Assembly: GCA_963603365.1 (NCBI GenBank)
Contig: CAVCMI010000023.1
Coordinates: forward strand, 1-64,000
Length of the DNA: 64,000 bases
Direction: 5' to 3'
From: F23-D06 sp963603365
Lineage (GTDB): Bacteria; Bacteroidota; Bacteroidia; Bacteroidales; WCHB1-69
Shown here: positions 16,620 through 25,778 of the stretch, piece after piece
How positions within the stretch are numbered: position 1 is the first letter of the stretch
How the letters are laid out: every line of letters starts with the position of its first letter
Position numbers and translations under genes: made by a program
Notes under the pieces: generated by a model
What the model was told of the DNA's origin: nothing
Databases searched by the model: none
Seen by the model: the letters and a program-made list of their open reading frames with translations, nothing else

Positions 16620-19361
16620 TTATTTGGCGCAGGAGCAGCAGTTGCTCTTTTCTGACAAGATGGCAGCCTGGGCTGCGGCCAGACGGGCAACCGGCACGCG
16701 GAACGGAGAACATGACACATAGTTCATGCCGCAGTTGTAGAAGAACGCAGCTGCGGAGGGATCGCCGCCGTGCTCGCCGCAAACGCCGCACTTGAGGTCG
16801 CTGCGGGTGGAACGTCCGCGCTCCACGCCGATCTTGACCAGCTCGCCGACACATTCGCTGTCGAACGTGTTGAACGGGTCTGCCGGGATGATCTTGTCCT
16901 CTACATATTTATGGACGATGGCGTTGACGTCGTCGCGGGAGAAACCGAAGGTCATCTGCGTAAGGTCGTTGGTGCCGAAACTGAAGAAGTCGGCAACTTC
17001 GGCGATCTTGTTGGCCACGAGCGCAGCACGCGGGATCTCGATCATCGTGCCGAAGCGGTATTCGATCGTGACGTTATGTTTGGCTTCAACCTCTGTCTTG
17101 ACTTTGGTGGCGATGGCCTTCTGGTTGCGCAGTTCGGCGGCGTTGATGGTCAGCGGGACCATGATCTCGAGGCGCGGGTCAAAGCCTTCGTTCATCAGTT
17201 CGGCAGTGGCGGTGAAGAGCGCCCTGAACTGGGTTTCCGTGATTTCAGGATAGATGATGCCGAGACGGACGCCGCGTAGACCCATCATAGGGTTCACTTC
17301 GTGCAGAGACTCGATGCGTTTGTGTATTCTCTCGTAGTCAAGCCCGCGTTCTTTGGCCACTTCGCGCTGTTTCTCTTCGGACTGCGGGACAAATTCGTGC
17401 AACGGAGGGTCCATCAGACGGAAAGTCAGCGGTTTGCCGTCCATGACCTTCAGTGTGCCTTTGGCGGCCTCTTTGATATAAGGTTCAAGTTCGTTGAGGG
17501 CTGCGATCCTGTCTTCTGCTGTGTCTGCAAGGATCATCTTGCGCAGTTTCTCGAGCGGTTTTTCACTGTTTTTGCCATAGAACATGTGTTCGATGCGGAA
17601 CAGGCCGATTCCTTCTGCCCCGAAGTTGATGGCGTTCTGGGCGTCTTCCGGTGTGTCGGCATTGGTGCGTACGCCCATCTTGCGGTATTTGTCCACCAGC
17701 TTCATGAATTCCTGGAAGAGCGGGTTCTCAGTGGCGTCAATCATCTCGACGGTGTCGGCATAGACCCAACCCTTGGAACCGTTGAGGCTCAGGGTGTCGC
17801 CCTCCTTGAAAGTTTTCCCGTTGATGGTGACGGTGCGGCTTGCCATGTCGATCTTGACGGCGTCGCAGCCTACGATGCAGCATTTGCCCCAGCCGCGTGC
17901 CACAAGGGCAGCGTGTGAGGTCATGCCGCCGCGTGCGGTCAGGATGCCGGTGGCAGAACGCATGCCTTCTACGTCTTCCGGGTTGGTTTCCTCGCGGACG
18001 AGGATGTTCTTTTTGTTCTCGGCCGTATAAGCCATCGACTTTTCACTGTCGAGGGCGATTATGCCGACAGCGCCGCCGGGACCTGCGGGAAGTCCCTTGG
18101 CCAGCACGTCGTGTTTTTTCTCGTCCGAAGCGTCCAGAATGGGGTGCAGCAACTCGTCGAGTTGGGAGGGGGAGACACGCATCACTACCTCTTTCTCGTC
18201 GATGAGCCCCTCGTGCAGCATGTCGAGCGCCATCGTCAGTGCGGCCACGCCTGTGCGTTTGCCCACACGGCACTGAAGCATATACAGCCTGCCTTCTTGA
18301 ATGGTGAACTCGATATCGAGCATGTCATGGAAATTCTTTTCGAGAATCTCACGAATGTCGCAGAGCTCTTTATAGGTGTCAGGCATCAACTCCTGCATAG
18401 AGTGCATCATCCTGTTCTGTTCGTTCTTTGTATCGTCGTTCAGCGGGTTAGGGGTGCGGATGCCGGCCACGACGTCTTCGCCTTGGGCGTTGATGAGCCA
18501 TTCGCCATAGAACTGGTTGTCGCCCGTGGCAGGGTTGCGGGTGAACGCCACGCCGGTGGCTGAACTGTCGCCCATGTTGCCGAATACCATAGCCTGTACG
18601 TTTACGGCTGTGCCCCAATCGTCAGGAATGCCTTCAATGCGGCGGTAGGAGATGGCTTTCTTGCCGTTCCAGCTCTTGAACACGGCCTTGATGCCGCCTT
18701 CCAACTGGTCTTTGGCATTGTCAGGGAACTCTTCGCCAAGCGCTTCCTTGATTTTGGCCTTGAACTCGTTGGCAAGCTGAAGCAACTCCTCTGCCGTAAT
18801 CTCGGTGTCGCTTTTGTAACCTTTCAGCGCCTTGAACTCATCGAGTTTGTCATCAAGGATTTTGCGGATTCCCTTGCCCTCGGCAGGCTCACGGCCTTCG
18901 GCTTTCTCCATGACCACGTCGGCATACATCATAATCAGACGCCGGTAAGAGTCATAAACGAAACGCGGGTTGTTGGTTTTCTTGATAAGGCCGGGAAGTG
19001 TCTTTGAACTGAGACCGATGTTCAGTACGGTATCCATCATGCCAGGCATGGAACTGCGTGCACCAGAACGGCATGATACCAGCAGCGGGTTCTCTGCATC
19101 GTCGTATTTCAGCCCCATTATTTTCTCTACATTGGAAATCCCTTTCCACACATCCTCCATCAAACCTTCCGGAAGCTGGCAGTTGTTGGCATAATAGGCC
19201 GTGCAACATTCGGTCGTAATGGTGAGGCCTGCGGGAACGGGAAGCCCGAGAAGGCACATTTCGGCAAGGTTCGCTCCTTTGCCACCGAGCAGATTCTTCA
19301 TGTCTGCTTTACCTTCGGCGGTTTTCCCTCCAAAGGTATAAACGTACTTTACATTACTCAT
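16620..19361 (-). CDS. ppdK: Pyruvate, phosphate dikinase
   Basis: A 913-residue cytoplasmic enzyme interconverting pyruvate, ATP and phosphate with PEP, AMP and pyrophosphate. The nucleotide-binding start has GGKGANLAEM, the central swivelling domain has the phosphorylated His in RGGMTSHAALVARG, and the C-terminal PEP/pyruvate barrel ends with the catalytic Cys in CGVCGEHGGDP. Length is standard for the family. The ATG at 19361 (MSNVKYVYTF) is preferred to a TTG two codons upstream. It is a single-gene unit between its own promoter and terminator. Confidence 0.98.
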   Translation of the reverse strand: MSNVKYVYTFGGKTAEGKADMKNLLGGKGANLAEMCLLGLPVPAGLTITTECCTAYYANNCQLPEGLMEDVWKGISNVEKIMGLKYDDAENPLLVSCRSGARSSMPGMMDTVLNIGLSSKTLPGLIKKTNNPRFVYDSYRRLIMMYADVVMEKAEGREPAEGKGIRKILDDKLDEFKALKGYKSDTEITAEELLQLANEFKAKIKEALGEEFPDNAKDQLEGGIKAVFKSWNGKKAISYRRIEGIPDDWGTAVNVQAMVFGNMGDSSATGVAFTRNPATGDNQFYGEWLINAQGEDVVAGIRTPNPLNDDTKNEQNRMMHSMQELMPDTYKELCDIREILEKNFHDMLDIEFTIQEGRLYMLQCRVGKRTGVAALTMALDMLHEGLIDEKEVVMRVSPSQLDELLHPILDASDEKKHDVLAKGLPAGPGGAVGIIALDSEKSMAYTAENKKNILVREETNPEDVEGMRSATGILTARGGMTSHAALVARGWGKCCIVGCDAVKIDMASRTVTINGKTFKEGDTLSLNGSKGWVYADTVEMIDATENPLFQEFMKLVDKYRKMGVRTNADTPEDAQNAINFGAEGIGLFRIEHMFYGKNSEKPLEKLRKMILADTAEDRIAALNELEPYIKEAAKGTLKVMDGKPLTFRLMDPPLHEFVPQSEEKQREVAKERGLDYERIHKRIESLHEVNPMMGLRGVRLGIIYPEITETQFRALFTATAELMNEGFDPRLEIMVPLTINAAELRNQKAIATKVKTEVEAKHNVTIEYRFGTMIEIPRAALVANKIAEVADFFSFGTNDLTQMTFGFSRDDVNAIVHKYVEDKIIPADPFNTFDSECVGELVKIGVERGRSTRSDLKCGVCGEHGGDPSAAAFFYNCGMNYVSCSPFRVPVARLAAAQAAILSEKSNCCSCAK

Positions 19362-19406
19362 ATTCAATGATTTAAATTTATAGTTTTCAACTTCGTTTTT
19401 GAGAGC

Positions 19407-19415
19407 GCAAAAATA
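19407..19415 (-). promoter_or_regulatory. -7 promoter box TATTTTTGC (leftward) for ppdK
   Basis: GCAAAAATA on the plus strand reads TATTTTTGC leftward, 46 bases before the ppdK start. Confidence 0.8.
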
Positions 19416-19430
19416 GCAAATATTACTGTT

Positions 19431-21656
19431 CTACAGACTTGTTTTTATAATCTTTTTGCGTGATGTGTGATTGATCTCGATGATGTAGATGCCGTTTTCA
19501 AGATCGCTGAGGTCGATTTGCGTGCCGTATGCCAGTCTTAACCTTCTCCCCAAAAGGTCCAGAACGTCAATGTGGACTGCCCTGTTGCCGCTTTCTTCCA
19601 GATCTATGCGAAGCATTCCGCTTGTCGGATTAGGATATATGCGCGGTTCCGTCTCTTTTCCCTCCGTCGCGCTTACGTTGACGGGCCGTGCAGCCGGCGT
19701 GCGTCCTTTGAACAAACATACTCCGCCGGCATAGTTGCCGGTTATGAGGTCCGGGAAGTCCCCGCCGCAGAGTTTTGCTGCCGCAACTCCCGAACGGATA
19801 CCGTCCTTGACGGTGTGTGTGCATGACAGGCATACGCTGTCCTCCGCCTCTGAAACGCTCCCTGCCAACCGGAACGTGTCGTCAAGGTGTCCGTCTATAC
19901 GATTATAGTAGAAGATTTTGCCCTGTTCGCTGCCACAGAAGAGCACCGTTCCGTGCAGACTGTCGCGATAAAGGCAAGGCACACTGTAGCCGAAATAGGA
20001 CTGTTCGTGGTCGCGCACGTCTACGTTGCCCAAATTGTCGGTGACTTTCTCGAAAGAGGGGTTGCCGGCAGTGCCGCAGTTCCGCCAATAGCCGAGTGTG
20101 CCGTGCCGGTTCCCGATGATGAGGTCGTTGCGGCCGTCTCCGTCGATGTCGAAGAAGTACGGCGTGCTGAACTTGTCACAAGTGATGCTATGGTATGCTT
20201 TTGTTACCGTATCGTTGCCGCCGCAGAGCCGTCCGTGCGGCACCAACAAGAGCGATCCGTCTTGCATTCCGCACAACATGTCAGTCAGGCCGTCGCCGTC
20301 AAAGTCGCCGAATGTGGGGTGCAGAGCCTTGAAGTTCATGGCTCTCAGATTCCCGAAGTCATCGGTCTGCAGCCGGAATGCGGGTGCGTCAGGTGTTCCG
20401 GTGTTTTTGTAGTAACGGACTGACGAGGAGAAGTGCGAAACGGGCAGTCCGTTGCCGGTCGTCACGCTGTCGAAACTGCCGTAGTTGGCAATGAACAGAT
20501 CCACCAGCCCGTCGCCGTCAAAGTCATACAACACCGGCCTGCTGCCGCTGCCCACGTCCACCATCTCTTCTTGCAGGAATGCCGTGTTCGTTAAGGTGTA
20601 TTGTTGGAGCAGCGAGTCGTAGTCGTATTGCCAAACGCTGTTGCAATCGAGCGATTTTGTGAGTGAGGGGTCTGAAGGGGATACTATCAGCGACGGGCTC
20701 TCGTGTCCGGGCAAGGTGACGAACGAAGGCGCGGGCATCGAGAACAAGTCAATGGGCGTTTGTGCCGGGAAGGCGGTGTCTTGCCGGGTCATGCGTGCTT
20801 CGGCCGCCGTTCCGTGGTTGTATAACAGGATAAGGTGCGGCGAGTCAATGTCGCCGACTAACAGGTCCTGAAGCCCGTTGCCGTCAAAGTCGTGCAGCAG
20901 CATAGAGGAACCGGTGTGGCGTGTGGTCTCCATAGTGTTGCCGTCCTTGCCGGAACAGTCGGAGAACAGGGTGATCCGGTTGTTGTCGGCCGCCTCGGCG
21001 AAGTGCCCCCAACATTCGCTCTCGAGCCTGAAGTCGAATGCTTCTGAGTTGTTGCCGCAGTTGCGCAAAAAGTGTACGTATTTGCCGAGAACCCAGAAGT
21101 TGAGAATGTCAATCCGCCCGTCCCCGTCAATGTCTTCGATGACAGGATAGTCGTTGGGGGAGGCGAAGATGTTGACGTAGCCGTTGTAATAGTAAGCGTC
21201 AAGCTGGTCGGTCACGAGGGAAAAGGAGAGCGAATCGTTGTGCGAAGTGTTCTTGAACACGCGAATGCCGGCCAGCCCGTATGTGAAAATGTCGGGTTTC
21301 CCGTCTCCGTTGTAGTCTTTGAGTATGGCCCAGTCGTGCAGTTCCGGAAACTGCCGGGCATATTGGGGGGCGAACACAAAGCGGTTGTTCTGCCGCAGGA
21401 AAGTTAGGATGCGGTTGCCGTGTTTTTCAAAAGCGAACAAATCGTTGATTCCGTCGCCGTTGAGGTCGATTTCGGAGAATCTGACGGCGTTCATGCCGCC
21501 GCACCAGGGTTGCGGCAAGGTGTCTTGGCCGTGGATTACGGGTATAGAAGTGTTGCGGGAGAAGCTGAAGTCTTCGAGGTCTCCTTGTCCCAAGGCCGGC
21601 CATGCAGACAGAATGAGGCAGAATGCGAGGCAGAGGGCAGCGGGGGTCGCTCTCAT
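19431..21656 (-). CDS. T9SS-sorted FG-GAP/VCBS repeat protein
   Basis: A 741-residue predicted surface protein. The signal peptide ends near WPALGQ (residue 24). Many calcium-loop-like repeats follow: DLNGDGINDLF, DYNGDGKPDIF, DIDGDGRIDIL, DFDGNGLQDLL, DFDGDGLVDLF, DFDGDGLTDML and DIDGDGRNDLI, the signature of FG-GAP/VCBS beta-propeller blades. A C-terminal type IX sorting domain (YPNPTSGML ... LLGRRLRL ... ENGIYIIEIN) ends the protein. The start at 21656 was chosen because it opens the signal peptide; the longer open frame upstream overlaps the M23 peptidase gene, whose stop is 2 bases away. Ligand unknown. Confidence 0.9.
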   Translation of the reverse strand: MRATPAALCLAFCLILSAWPALGQGDLEDFSFSRNTSIPVIHGQDTLPQPWCGGMNAVRFSEIDLNGDGINDLFAFEKHGNRILTFLRQNNRFVFAPQYARQFPELHDWAILKDYNGDGKPDIFTYGLAGIRVFKNTSHNDSLSFSLVTDQLDAYYYNGYVNIFASPNDYPVIEDIDGDGRIDILNFWVLGKYVHFLRNCGNNSEAFDFRLESECWGHFAEAADNNRITLFSDCSGKDGNTMETTRHTGSSMLLHDFDGNGLQDLLVGDIDSPHLILLYNHGTAAEARMTRQDTAFPAQTPIDLFSMPAPSFVTLPGHESPSLIVSPSDPSLTKSLDCNSVWQYDYDSLLQQYTLTNTAFLQEEMVDVGSGSRPVLYDFDGDGLVDLFIANYGSFDSVTTGNGLPVSHFSSSVRYYKNTGTPDAPAFRLQTDDFGNLRAMNFKALHPTFGDFDGDGLTDMLCGMQDGSLLLVPHGRLCGGNDTVTKAYHSITCDKFSTPYFFDIDGDGRNDLIIGNRHGTLGYWRNCGTAGNPSFEKVTDNLGNVDVRDHEQSYFGYSVPCLYRDSLHGTVLFCGSEQGKIFYYNRIDGHLDDTFRLAGSVSEAEDSVCLSCTHTVKDGIRSGVAAAKLCGGDFPDLITGNYAGGVCLFKGRTPAARPVNVSATEGKETEPRIYPNPTSGMLRIDLEESGNRAVHIDVLDLLGRRLRLAYGTQIDLSDLENGIYIIEINHTSRKKIIKTSL

Positions 21657-21658
21657 GG

Positions 21659-22618
21659 TTACCTTACGCGAAGCCGTTGTCCTTCGCGGATGAAATCGCT
21701 TCTGAGCCGGTTGAGTTTTTTCAGCTTTGATACGGAAGTGTGGTATTTGATGGCGATTTTTCCGAGGTTGTCGCCTTTGCGTACCTTGTAGTAGGCTGTC
21801 GTGGACTGGGTTTTTGTGGCAGCCAGCTGTGACGGGTCCGTTTGGGGCGGCGTCGGGGTGGAAACGTTGTAGCCGGAGACGTACATTGTATCGTACTTCA
21901 GGCAAAAGTTGTTGAAGTCAACGAGTCTGTTGGGGTTGATGTCAATGCCGAGGTAGCGGATCTCGAAGTGGAGATGGGAGCCGTAGGAGCGTCCCGTGTT
22001 GCCGCCCAGTCCGATGATGTCGCCGGCATGAACCACTTGTCCAGGGTTCACGAGGCGGCGGGACAAGTGGGCGTAATAGGTTTCAAGGCCGTTGTCGTGC
22101 CGAATGACGATAAGGTTGCCGTATCCGCCGGTGTTGCTGCCTTTGGAAATGCGGACCATGCCGTCCCAGGCGGCTGCTACGGGGGTGCCGGTAGGATAGC
22201 CGAGGTCGACGCCGCGGTGCATGCGCCGCCGCCGCCAACCGTAGTTGGAGGTTATTTTGTAGTTGGCAGGATGATGATAGCCGGCAAGGCTGAGGGTGTC
22301 TTTTGCCGCCGAGCCGATGTGCCGGTAATGGATGCGCACAATGTCAAAATTCTGGTAGAGGTTGGCTCCAGGCATCCACTTGAAATAGGTGAAGAGCATT
22401 CCGTCGCCGTGGTCGACATTGTCAAACAGAGCCTGGTCTTCGTCAATTTGCATCATGTCGCCTAAGGTGTCTTCCGGCACGTCCGCCTCGACATGGGCGG
22501 TGTCGTTGACGACATGGAACTGGATGTGGTTGTCCTGCTGCGCTTGCGTTGTCCCGTGAAAGGTGAGGCAGGTTATGAAAAGGGTTAAGGTGCCTATTGC
22601 GGAAAATGTTCTTTTCAT
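21659..22618 (-). CDS. M23 metallopeptidase with C-terminal LysM domain
   Basis: A 319-residue predicted periplasmic peptidoglycan hydrolase or its regulator. After a signal peptide (ending TTQAQ) and a linker, the peptidase block shows the zinc ligands of the lysostaphin fold: HRGVDLGYP (His and Asp) and SHLHFEI (His), so the active site looks intact. A LysM peptidoglycan-binding domain (YYKVRKGDNLGKIAIKYHT ... GQRLRVR) forms the last 45 residues. It is second in a leftward operon, 15 bases after a small lipoprotein gene and 2 bases before the VCBS protein gene. Confidence 0.93.
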   Translation of the reverse strand: MKRTFSAIGTLTLFITCLTFHGTTQAQQDNHIQFHVVNDTAHVEADVPEDTLGDMMQIDEDQALFDNVDHGDGMLFTYFKWMPGANLYQNFDIVRIHYRHIGSAAKDTLSLAGYHHPANYKITSNYGWRRRRMHRGVDLGYPTGTPVAAAWDGMVRISKGSNTGGYGNLIVIRHDNGLETYYAHLSRRLVNPGQVVHAGDIIGLGGNTGRSYGSHLHFEIRYLGIDINPNRLVDFNNFCLKYDTMYVSGYNVSTPTPPQTDPSQLAATKTQSTTAYYKVRKGDNLGKIAIKYHTSVSKLKKLNRLRSDFIREGQRLRVR

Positions 22619-22633
22619 GCGGTTCTGTTCGGT

Positions 22634-22855
22634 TTAGGGATTATGCCTTTTCCTGGCGCTGTTCTTCTTGATGTAGTAAGTGGTAGTCTGCGAGGTGGTG
22701 GCATTCCATTTGGGCTGATGACGGGTTCTCTTTTTGATGTAGGCGGCTTTGTGTTTCGTGTTTGACCGCGACGCGCTGCATGAGGAAAACGACACACAAA
22801 GAAATGCAGATGCCGTAAGCAGCAGAATCTGACAGAAAGAAAATCTTCTACCCAT
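22634..22855 (-). CDS. Small basic lipoprotein
   Basis: A 73-residue protein starting MGRRFSFCQILLLTASAFL with a lipobox-like SFSSC (Cys25 region), then a short very basic tail rich in Lys, Arg, Thr and Tyr. It is first in the operon with the M23/LysM peptidase and sits right behind a strong -7 box. Charge suggests binding to anionic polymers, but this is inference. I recognise no family. The ATG at 22855 was chosen because an earlier in-frame codon would overlap the promoter. Confidence 0.65.
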   Translation of the reverse strand: MGRRFSFCQILLLTASAFLCVSFSSCSASRSNTKHKAAYIKKRTRHQPKWNATTSQTTTYYIKKNSARKRHNP

Positions 22856-22876
22856 TATTTTCCATTTTTTTAGGGC

Positions 22877-22885
22877 GCAAATATA
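22877..22885 (-). promoter_or_regulatory. -7 promoter box TATATTTGC (leftward)
   Basis: GCAAATATA on the plus strand is TATATTTGC leftward, 22 bases before the small lipoprotein gene; it would drive lipoprotein, M23 peptidase and VCBS protein. Confidence 0.8.
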
Positions 22886-23073
22886 CACTTTATTTTTTAA
22901 ACCCGGTTGTTTTTTTTGGAGACTGTCCACGCACCAAACGCCAGATTCCCATTGCCGGCAGTCAGGATTTACAATATATATTTATTAGGATGTCTGTTTA
23001 TTCTGCTGAATAATTCAAGAATGAAAGGAACGGCATCCTTGTACATGAATACGTTTATGCAAAAAAAACGGTC

Positions 23074-23090
23074 TGTATGTATGACATACA
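23074..23090. promoter_or_regulatory. 7-bp inverted repeat overlapping the nrnA promoter
   Basis: TGTATGT-ATG-ACATACA is a perfect dyad ending 11 bases before the nrnA -7 box, so it covers or borders the -33 region. It is placed like a repressor operator, but no regulator gene is adjacent. Confidence 0.45.
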
Positions 23091-23101
23091 CTTTTGTTTT
23101 G

Positions 23102-23110
23102 TATTTTTGC
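23102..23110 (+). promoter_or_regulatory. -7 promoter box TATTTTTGC for nrnA
   Basis: TATTTTTGC lies 19 bases before the TTG start of nrnA. Its position fixes the start, since any upstream start would precede transcription. Confidence 0.8.
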
Positions 23111-23129
23111 GCTCTTAAACTAAAAAAAA

Positions 23130-24167
23130 TTGAAAAGGCAAGAGATTCAGAGAGCCAGAGACATCCTGCAGGCTGTGCATAAGATAGCGGTTGTCTTCCA
23201 TTTCAATCCTGACGGAGACGCCGTAGGCTGTGCTTTGGCGCTATATCACTATTTCAAAGATGACGGATACGAGGTTTCTGTTGTCTCGCCAAACGCTTTT
23301 CCTGATTTTCTGGGTTGGATGGACGGCAGCGAGCATATCATTGTGGCACAAGAGAACCCGGTAAAGGCCCAAGAGGCTATCCGTGACGCGGAACTGCTGT
23401 TTGTTGTTGACATGAACGCACCCCACCGCGCCGGCGATTTGGCAGACTGCATCAAGAAATTCAAAGGGGCTAAAATACTGATTGACCATCATCTGCAACC
23501 CGACATTCACTGTGACGTGATGTATTCGACCCCCCAAACCAGTTCGGCTTGCGAGTTGGTGTATAATTTCCTGTACCGCTATTTGACCCCCGGACGCCCG
23601 TTTACGAAAGCTATCGCCGAAGCGCTCTATGTGGGCATCATCACCGATACAGGGTCTGTGTCGTATGCCTGCGACTGCCCGAACACGTACCAAGTGCTGA
23701 AGAAACTGATCACTTCCGGCATCGACGGAGAGGCGATCCACCGGAAAGTCTATGACAACTATTCCGAAAGCCGCATCAGACTGCTCGGTCTCGCTTTGTC
23801 TCAGCGTCTGACCGTCTTGCCGGAATACGGCGTTTCTTACATCTATCTGACGAAAAAAGATTTGCTCGACAACAATTTCCAGATTGGCGACACGGAGGGT
23901 TTTGTCAATTATGGTCTCTCTATAAAGTCTGTCGAGTTTACGGCGTTTTTCACCGAACGCGACAACCGCATACGCGTCTCTTTCCGGTCTAAAGGTGACT
24001 TTGACGTCAATGTCTTTGCGCGCCGCCATTTCAATGGCGGCGGTCACCGTAATGCCGCCGGCGCTTTCTATAACGGCACCGTCCAGGAGGCTGTCGCACA
24101 CTTTGAGGCGGCGGTGAAGACAGAAAGAGCAGGATGCAACGTCAATGCTGATGTCAATAAGGTCTGA
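23130..24167 (+). CDS. nrnA: DHH-family phosphoesterase (NrnA-like oligoribonuclease/pAp phosphatase)
   Basis: A 345-residue cytoplasmic enzyme predicted to degrade nanoRNAs and/or pAp with Mn2+. Motif I is HFNPDGDAVG near residue 26, the DHH motif is ILIDHHLQPD near 113, and the C-terminal DHHA1 domain has GGGHRNAAGA near 313. No ATG precedes the conserved N-terminus after the promoter, so the start is taken as TTG at 23130, giving an N-terminus of the usual length. It opens a rightward envelope-gene run; the next gene begins 16 bases after its stop. Confidence 0.9.
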   Translation: MKRQEIQRARDILQAVHKIAVVFHFNPDGDAVGCALALYHYFKDDGYEVSVVSPNAFPDFLGWMDGSEHIIVAQENPVKAQEAIRDAELLFVVDMNAPHRAGDLADCIKKFKGAKILIDHHLQPDIHCDVMYSTPQTSSACELVYNFLYRYLTPGRPFTKAIAEALYVGIITDTGSVSYACDCPNTYQVLKKLITSGIDGEAIHRKVYDNYSESRIRLLGLALSQRLTVLPEYGVSYIYLTKKDLLDNNFQIGDTEGFVNYGLSIKSVEFTAFFTERDNRIRVSFRSKGDFDVNVFARRHFNGGGHRNAAGAFYNGTVQEAVAHFEAAVKTERAGCNVNADVNKV

Positions 24168-24183
24168 ACAGAACAAACCGGAG

Positions 24184-24729
24184 ATGAGACCGCCAACGTT
24201 GCTGAAATGCAGTGTCCCCCTGCTGGCAATGCTCATGCTGGCAGCTTGCCATAACAAGCCTACGGGCATTGTTGTGGCAGACAGCCATGCCCCGAAGGAT
24301 GACAAGGAAGCCCCTTTCGTGGAAGGCAACAAACGCATTATCCAGTTGGAAAACGAGGAGATGAGCCTTTTCATAAAACGATACCGCTGGAATATGCAAC
24401 AGACCGGCTCCGGACTCTATATCGAAATCCTCGACGATGGCAAAGGCGACCTTTTTCAAGAGGGCGATGAGATTACGATGTCGTACAAGACTTTTTTGCT
24501 CGACGGCGAACAGATTTATGACTCGGAACACGACGGCTTGAAACAGTTCAAGGTGGCGAAATCGCCGGAAATGGAAGCCTTGCACGAAGCGGTGCGTATG
24601 CTCCGCCCCGGCGCGTCCGCACGGATTGTCACGCCTTCGTATCTGGCCTACGGCGTGGCCGGCGACGGCAACAAGGTGAACGGACGCATGCCTTTGGCTG
24701 TCATTTTCAAGATTGAAACCCCATCTTGA
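24184..24729 (+). CDS. GldI-like FKBP-type peptidyl-prolyl isomerase lipoprotein
   Basis: A 181-residue predicted lipoprotein with signal peptide and lipobox LAAC (Cys22). The body is an FKBP domain, including GDEITMSYKTFLLDGEQIYDS, a LRPGASARIVTPSYLAYG flap region and a closing PLAVIFKIETPS strand. It resembles GldI, the isomerase lipoprotein of the gliding/T9SS-bearing Bacteroidota, and likely assists folding of exported proteins. An ATG at 24145 inside the nrnA end is an alternative start, but 24184 starts the signal peptide directly. A second FKBP gene follows 44 bases later. Confidence 0.83.
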   Translation: MRPPTLLKCSVPLLAMLMLAACHNKPTGIVVADSHAPKDDKEAPFVEGNKRIIQLENEEMSLFIKRYRWNMQQTGSGLYIEILDDGKGDLFQEGDEITMSYKTFLLDGEQIYDSEHDGLKQFKVAKSPEMEALHEAVRMLRPGASARIVTPSYLAYGVAGDGNKVNGRMPLAVIFKIETPS

Positions 24730-24773
24730 CATTTTTGAAAAAGAATTTTTAATAATCAATACAAAAAAGACTT

Positions 24774-25778
24774 ATGGAAGAAATCAACGAAAAGAATGTC
24801 CCCTCTTGCGGAGAGGCACCTGAAACGGGACAGACTGAAAATCAAAAAGAACAGAAACAGAACGGCACGTCACGCCGTAAACTCTGGATAGCCGTGATAT
24901 GCGTGGCTGTGGTGTTGTGCATCGCTGCCGTGGTGGCATTGTGCCTTACTAAAGGGTGCGGGAAATACAAAGGTTATAAGAAAGACCGCACAACGGGCAT
25001 CTATTACAAATTCCACGGAGATGTGAACGATACGGCAGTGATGCCTAAGACCGGCGACCTTGTGGGCATCCTTTTCTCGCTCAGCGCCGGCGACTCGTTG
25101 CTCTTTCCGATGACTCCCAACGAACTGCAGATGGACTCTCTCTATGAGGGCGACCTCTATGCCGCCATCCGTATGATGCATGTGGGCGATTCCGCCTCCT
25201 TTATACTCGACGGCCCGGAGTTTTTCCGTCATTTTATGCAAGACACAGTCTATCCTTTCGGAAAAGACCCGCTTTATTTGAATGTCAAGCTCTATGCCCA
25301 GATGCCTGCCGCGCAGTTCCAACAGATGCGCGCCCAGTATGAGGAGATGCTTCGCGACAAGAAAAACGAGGAACTACAGAACATCCAGACCTACGCGGCA
25401 GAACATTTCAAGGGCGTTGCGCCTAACGAACAGGGTCTCTATGTCAAGACGCTGAAGAAAGGCACAGGCGCACAACCGAAACAAGGACAGACCGTGACGG
25501 TGCATTATACCGGCAAATTCCTCGACGGCAAGTCTTTCGACAGCTCCGTTGACCGCAACGAGCCTTTCAAATTCATGCTCGGCATCGGTCAGGTGATTCC
25601 CGGCTGGGACATCACAGTGGCCGGCATGCACGTAGGCGAGAAACTCACCGTGCTCATTCCTTCTGACTATGCTTACGGCGAACGAGGAAACTACGCCATC
25701 CCGCCGTTCTCCCCGCTCGTGTTCGACATAGAACTGCTCGGTATCGATGACGGAACAGAGGCCGCTGTTGCACAATAA
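24774..25778 (+). CDS. Membrane-anchored FKBP-type peptidyl-prolyl isomerase
   Basis: A 334-residue protein: acidic/amide-rich cytoplasmic start, one membrane segment at about 38-60, and a periplasmic part. The C-terminal 110 residues are a complete FKBP domain (GQTVTVHYTGKFLDGKSFDSS, IPGWDITVAGMHVGEKLTVLIPSDYAYGERG, LVFDIELLGI). The middle (80-190) resembles a second, degenerate FKBP unit (GDLVGILFSLSAGDSL ... MHVGDSASFIL). It would speed prolyl isomerisation of exported proteins. Its end overlaps the next gene by 32 bases. Confidence 0.9.
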   Translation: MEEINEKNVPSCGEAPETGQTENQKEQKQNGTSRRKLWIAVICVAVVLCIAAVVALCLTKGCGKYKGYKKDRTTGIYYKFHGDVNDTAVMPKTGDLVGILFSLSAGDSLLFPMTPNELQMDSLYEGDLYAAIRMMHVGDSASFILDGPEFFRHFMQDTVYPFGKDPLYLNVKLYAQMPAAQFQQMRAQYEEMLRDKKNEELQNIQTYAAEHFKGVAPNEQGLYVKTLKKGTGAQPKQGQTVTVHYTGKFLDGKSFDSSVDRNEPFKFMLGIGQVIPGWDITVAGMHVGEKLTVLIPSDYAYGERGNYAIPPFSPLVFDIELLGIDDGTEAAVAQ

